NCBI GenBank assembly: GCA_964020975.1
Contig: OZ026615.1
Span: 83,150,916-83,214,915, forward strand
Length of the DNA stretch: 64,000 nt
Direction: 5' to 3'
Source of the DNA: Hermodice carunculata
Taxonomy: Eukaryota > Annelida > Polychaeta > Eunicida > Amphinomidae
The notes beneath the pieces are model-generated. The model worked only from the letters and a program-made list of their open reading frames with translations. It had not been told where the DNA came from and made no database searches. Positions 60,502-64,000 of this stretch are shown piece after piece. Positions within the stretch are counted from its first letter, which is position 1, and each line of letters begins with the position of its first letter. The translations under genes were made by a program, and so were the position numbers.

Positions 60502-61517
60502 ATTGCAGGTATATAGGCCTAATAATAGGTAGAGTAAATTTAGGGTATATCGCGCCTTTAGTGCGCTACTGGCACACTTTAAGAGCTGAACCAAACAGCT
60601 TTCACATGACGCTGGTGTCATTTCATGCTTTGGCAATGCTAAAGTAATCAACGAACGATTGAGTTATCCAATAACATGCCTTTGATACCTGCACCGCTCC
60701 AAGTCCAAAATGACAGCTAATTGGGTAAGATGAAAGACTAGTATTTCTGCCCTTTACTAGACAAAAACCATGCGCTTAATTGAACAAAGGCATTTTGTGA
60801 GCAGGCCAAGAACTGTATAATTCCTTTGATTGGTTAAGACCATGCTCAATAGGCATGTCCATCAGGTTAATTATTGTATCGCTGCTATTTTTAATCACCA
60901 TTATTATTGTATTCGCGCGTTTATGGTAATTTCGCGCAACCACCAAGCGTTTATCGCGCGGCACTACGTTTGTATCACGCACGAAAACGATAAGAGTACC
61001 GCATAGAGTTGTTGGCGTGCATCGCGCATCTGTTTTTATCTTTTTTTTTTCTTTAGCTGTTGGTTTTTGTTTATAGCCTTCAAAATTAGAAAAATGTTCT
61101 TAGGATCCCTGCTAGCTTTTTGGTACAATTAAGAACCTTCTTAAGACAATTCAAGACCAATATAAGAGTTCAATACATATTATTTACTAGGCTAACTGCA
61201 GCTGTTCGAAAATAGGACAGCATAATCAATCATAAATACGATAAACCAGATTCAAGAATGTTCCTTTGACCCATCAAACAGTCTTTCTAAAGATAATCAT
61301 ACATGAATTTAATCAGGAGAAAAAGTTAAAATAATAATGCAGATAGATAAGAATGAGTAAGTGAGGGAGACACACATTAAGGCCTTTAACATACCGCTAT
61401 CATGGGTGCCATCCAGTATAAGAGTGTGAAAATGATAATTAAATGATCAGAGCGACGCTAAGTGTTCAAAAGAAAAATTCATATACAACACTAATTACGA
61501 TTACAAATATAGCAGTA
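60502..61517. other. Unassigned stretch with CGCG-rich patch
   Basis: From 60,912 to 61,030 the words CGCGCG, TTTCGCGC, TCGCGCGG and ATCGCGCATC recur within AT-rich DNA, an unusual density of CpG. One TAGGCCTA is at 60,514. No gene recognised. Confidence 0.4.
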
Positions 61518-61690
61518 CAGTGGAACCTGTCTCAAGGGGCCTCCTATGGGACCCGCGAAAAGTGGTCCCTTATGACAGGTGGGCCCTTAAGACAGGTAAA
61601 ATTGAATTGAAATATACTGGCGGGACCAACTGAGAGTCGTTCCTTAGGACAGGTTATCCCATGGGCGTATACCATGGGCAGGTTTGACTG
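61518..61690. mobile_element. Tc1/mariner (pogo-like) MITE, 173 bp
   Basis: The ends CAGTGGAACCTG and the complement of CAGGTTTGACTG form imperfect terminal inverted repeats. The element is flanked by TA on both sides (61,516-61,517 and 61,691-61,692), the target duplication typical of Tc1/mariner and pogo. The interior has further palindromic phrases (GGACAGGT, CTTAAGACAGGT, CCATGGG) and no coding capacity. Confidence 0.75.
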
Positions 61691-61759
61691 TATATAAATA
61701 TATTCGCAATTGTACGCAATTTTAAGTTGATGTGTTGTATTCAAAATACGAACGATTCC

Positions 61760-63270
61760 ATGTCTCAATCATTTTTGGTACATATACAAGATGTATACGT
61801 TCTAAAATAAAATTGTTTCCTTTTAGTATCATTGTCATGTACTTGCGGAGGTGGTGTTAGCGGCAAGAGATAGAAGTTGGCTGCAAGTCTATCGTTTTGT
61901 AATTTAAAAAAAAAATAAGGATTTGTAATTTGGATATATCTTTTAATTTCAATAAATTTGTGACTTAAAAATGGGATCAGTTTATTCATTATATTTACAA
62001 TGGTTCATCATTCGAATGGCCTTTTCTGAAGACTAATGTTTAAAGTTTATGTCTTCATGTTAGAAATCCATAATAAAATCTAGGAAGAATAAAAGCGTTG
62101 TAAAATGTTCGCAGAATGTGTGATGGCAGAATTTTTTATAATTTGTTCATGATGCCTATTGCTTGAGAAACTTTGGACGCAATCTGTTGAATATGACTAT
62201 TCCATGACAAATGAATATCTATCAGCAGGCCAAGGAAATTAAATTTTATACACACATTCGATCATTAGTGAATCGATTTCAACAGCAGGTATTGTTACTT
62301 TTTTGGGGCTTAATGGAAAATCACAAATTTTGTTTTCATTTTATAAAGGGACAGTTTATTCAACTTTAATGATATACTTATTCTTTAAAGTTCAGAGTTG
62401 ATAATGTGAGAGGCTACACCGTTTGCTCCAAGGATTTCAACCGGTAGCACAGACATAAGTAAAGTTGTATCGTCAGATCAGAGAGAGCAAAGAACCTAAC
62501 ATTGATCCCTGGAAAACTCCCGTGAAAATAACTAAAGAGTCATATTTATTTTCATCACAAGCAAGGTATTCTTTTTTATTACTAACGTAGCTTTTGAATA
62601 GATTTAAAGCTTTACCAATGATACCGCAATAACAATTTTTTTCAATAACATTTTGTGGTCTAACGTGTCAAATGCTTCGAAAGATCAATAAAAACACTGT
62701 CCATTATCGATATCTAAAATTTTACCTGTAACTTTCAAACTCTGTGGAGAGGTTTTACGGAAACCATAATGACTATCAAACAATAAGTTATGATGTTTAA
62801 AATACTGGTAAATCTGATTGTATATGACTTTTTTCAACAATTTTATATGTTGCAAGCCAGACTGAAATAAGTCTATAACTCCCCATCAGAGAGGGATTAC
62901 CCTTTTAAAAACGGGTACCAATTTAGCCAGTTTCAATGTGTCAGAAACGATCCCAGTGGAGACTGATTGGTTTATTATTAACGTAAGTGAATGTGGTACT
63001 CTCGTTTCAACAAGTGTTGATAAATTCGTCGAAAGCCTATCATGCCAGTAATTATACTTTCCTTTAAATGAGTCGATTATGTCACCCTACTCTTTCTTCT
63101 CCGACAAGATAAAAGACAAACTATTCGGGACATGGTTTAATAGACACTTTGTGTAAGAATGATCTGCAAGAGAATTATTTTAGAGGCCAGATTCACATAA
63201 ATGTTTGCAAAATATTCATTGAAATTATTTGTTTTATCTGATTTGTCCATCACAATCTCATCCTTTATAA
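61760..63270 (-). mobile_element. Decayed LINE ORF2 RT, copy 6 (Jockey/CR1-like)
   Basis: The minus strand runs through nearly the whole RT. It reads DKSDKTNNFNEYFANIYVNL (63,240), then LVPVFKRV (62,925), YNQIYQYFKHHNLLFDSHYG (62,825-62,770) and FRKTSPQS. A FIDLSKAFDTLDH-like box lies near 62,680, then FKSYVSNKKEYLACDENKYD (62,600-62,535). An LNKLSLYKMKTKFVIFH box (62,360-62,310), a YKFNFLGLLIDIHLSWNSHI box (62,250-62,190) and LQNDRLAANFYLLPLTPPPQ (61,900-61,840) complete the order. The last phrase is a conserved C-terminal signature of this LINE type. Stops and shifts occur throughout and the YADD box was not found intact. A MITE lies just beyond its 3' end. Confidence 0.88.
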
Positions 63271-64000
63271 CTGTACAGCTAAAATGTGTGCTCTCATGCC
63301 AGAAAAAAAAATGCTAGTACGTGCGCGCATGCTAGTAGAACCATGCGAGAAAGTGCAAACGAATGCCACTGGTATTTCACAGACAAACCGCGTATGGCGT
63401 ATGACCAGGCGCATTATGTTTATAGCCAAACGCATTATGCTCATCCCCAATGGCACCATGCACTGTGCGCATCTTGTGACCAACCATTGGCCACACACAT
63501 TATGTGTGTCACCAAAAGCATTGTGCCAATGGCGAGTCACCAGATGCTTCTGGCATATTTGGTTGTTGAGCATTAGCATTTGGCGATGCAATATTTTTCT
63601 TGCATGCGCCGGATTTTATGCCAGCACGTTAAAGCATGCTTAAAAAATATGCAAGCCCGGGGGTAAACCTATGTGTGGGCTGGAGGGGGGGGGGTACTCA
63701 CATTATTTACCATTACGGATAGGCTCCGCGGGACCCCCCCCCCCAATTTTTGACCCCTTGTCGCTCTCAAAGATCCCTCTTTTTCAAACCATCGATCCTA
63801 AAGGCACCATGTTTTTAAATGATGCTCCTAAAGAGTCCCATAAATTGTAGTCGAGCTCAATTACGGCTCTTTTCACCTTTTGAGATGTGCGCTTGTACCC
63901 CGGGACTTCGTCAAAACCAGCTCCCAAAGACATCCCCCCCCCCATTATCTTATTAATTCAGCTCCTTTTGGGTCTGAATTTTATATCCTCAGTGACGCCG
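63271..64000. other. Unassigned right edge with a CATTATG-rich patch
   Basis: Between 63,405 and 63,550 the word CATTATG or GCATTGTG recurs about five times at irregular spacing. G and C runs occur at 63,685, 63,735 and 63,937. Overlapping frames on both strands lack motifs. Confidence 0.35.

Overview
The window looks like repeat-dense, gene-poor nuclear DNA of a marine invertebrate animal. The signs are AT-rich sequence, long dinucleotide and trinucleotide microsatellites, a varied set of decayed non-LTR retrotransposons (LINEs), tRNA-derived SINEs, foldback MITEs, a Penelope-like reverse transcriptase and one Ty3/Gypsy relic. Nothing bacterial or organellar was seen. The palindrome TAGGCCTA occurs nine times; I remember this word as common in sea urchin and hemichordate DNA, so an ambulacrarian is a soft guess. 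Cnidarian, lancelet and molluscan origins are not excluded.

Layout. 0-7 kb is mostly unassigned, with one candidate two-exon host gene fragment on the minus strand (4.3-5.2 kb) whose splice sites and phases agree. 7-13 kb holds a tRNA-like SINE, GATA/CATA microsatellites, a hairpin, the first copy (A) of a dispersed repeat (10.96-12.17 kb) and a perfect 27-bp-arm palindrome (13.1 kb). 15-20.4 kb carries three decayed LINEs separated by a GC-cored foldback element (17.75-18.06 kb). 20.8-31 kb holds a second SINE, a tandem duplication (22.2-22.9 kb), a candidate terminal exon (24.8-25.1 kb), a tRNA-like element and several hairpins. 31-35.3 kb has a MITE, a minus-strand LINE with an internal duplication, and a 439-bp inverted-repeat element filled with TTGTTATAACAAG-like units. 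37.5-39.7 kb is a broken gene-like locus. 43.5-47 kb has repeat copies B and C in inverted orientation around a Gypsy pol relic. 52.7-57.1 kb is a LINE split by a two-exon pseudogene of a protein family common in marine invertebrates. 58.3-60.5 kb is a Penelope-like RT fragment followed directly by repeat copy D. 61.5-63.3 kb holds a TA-flanked MITE and another LINE.

No complete functional gene can be claimed; coding matter consists of exon candidates and fossils. The most interesting signal is in the A-D repeat family. Copies B and D can both form a compact nested pseudoknot, and one base pair differs between them by a compensatory change on both sides. That suggests a selected RNA structure in an undescribed or poorly described retroelement terminal repeat. 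Family names come from remembered motif patterns, not from searches.
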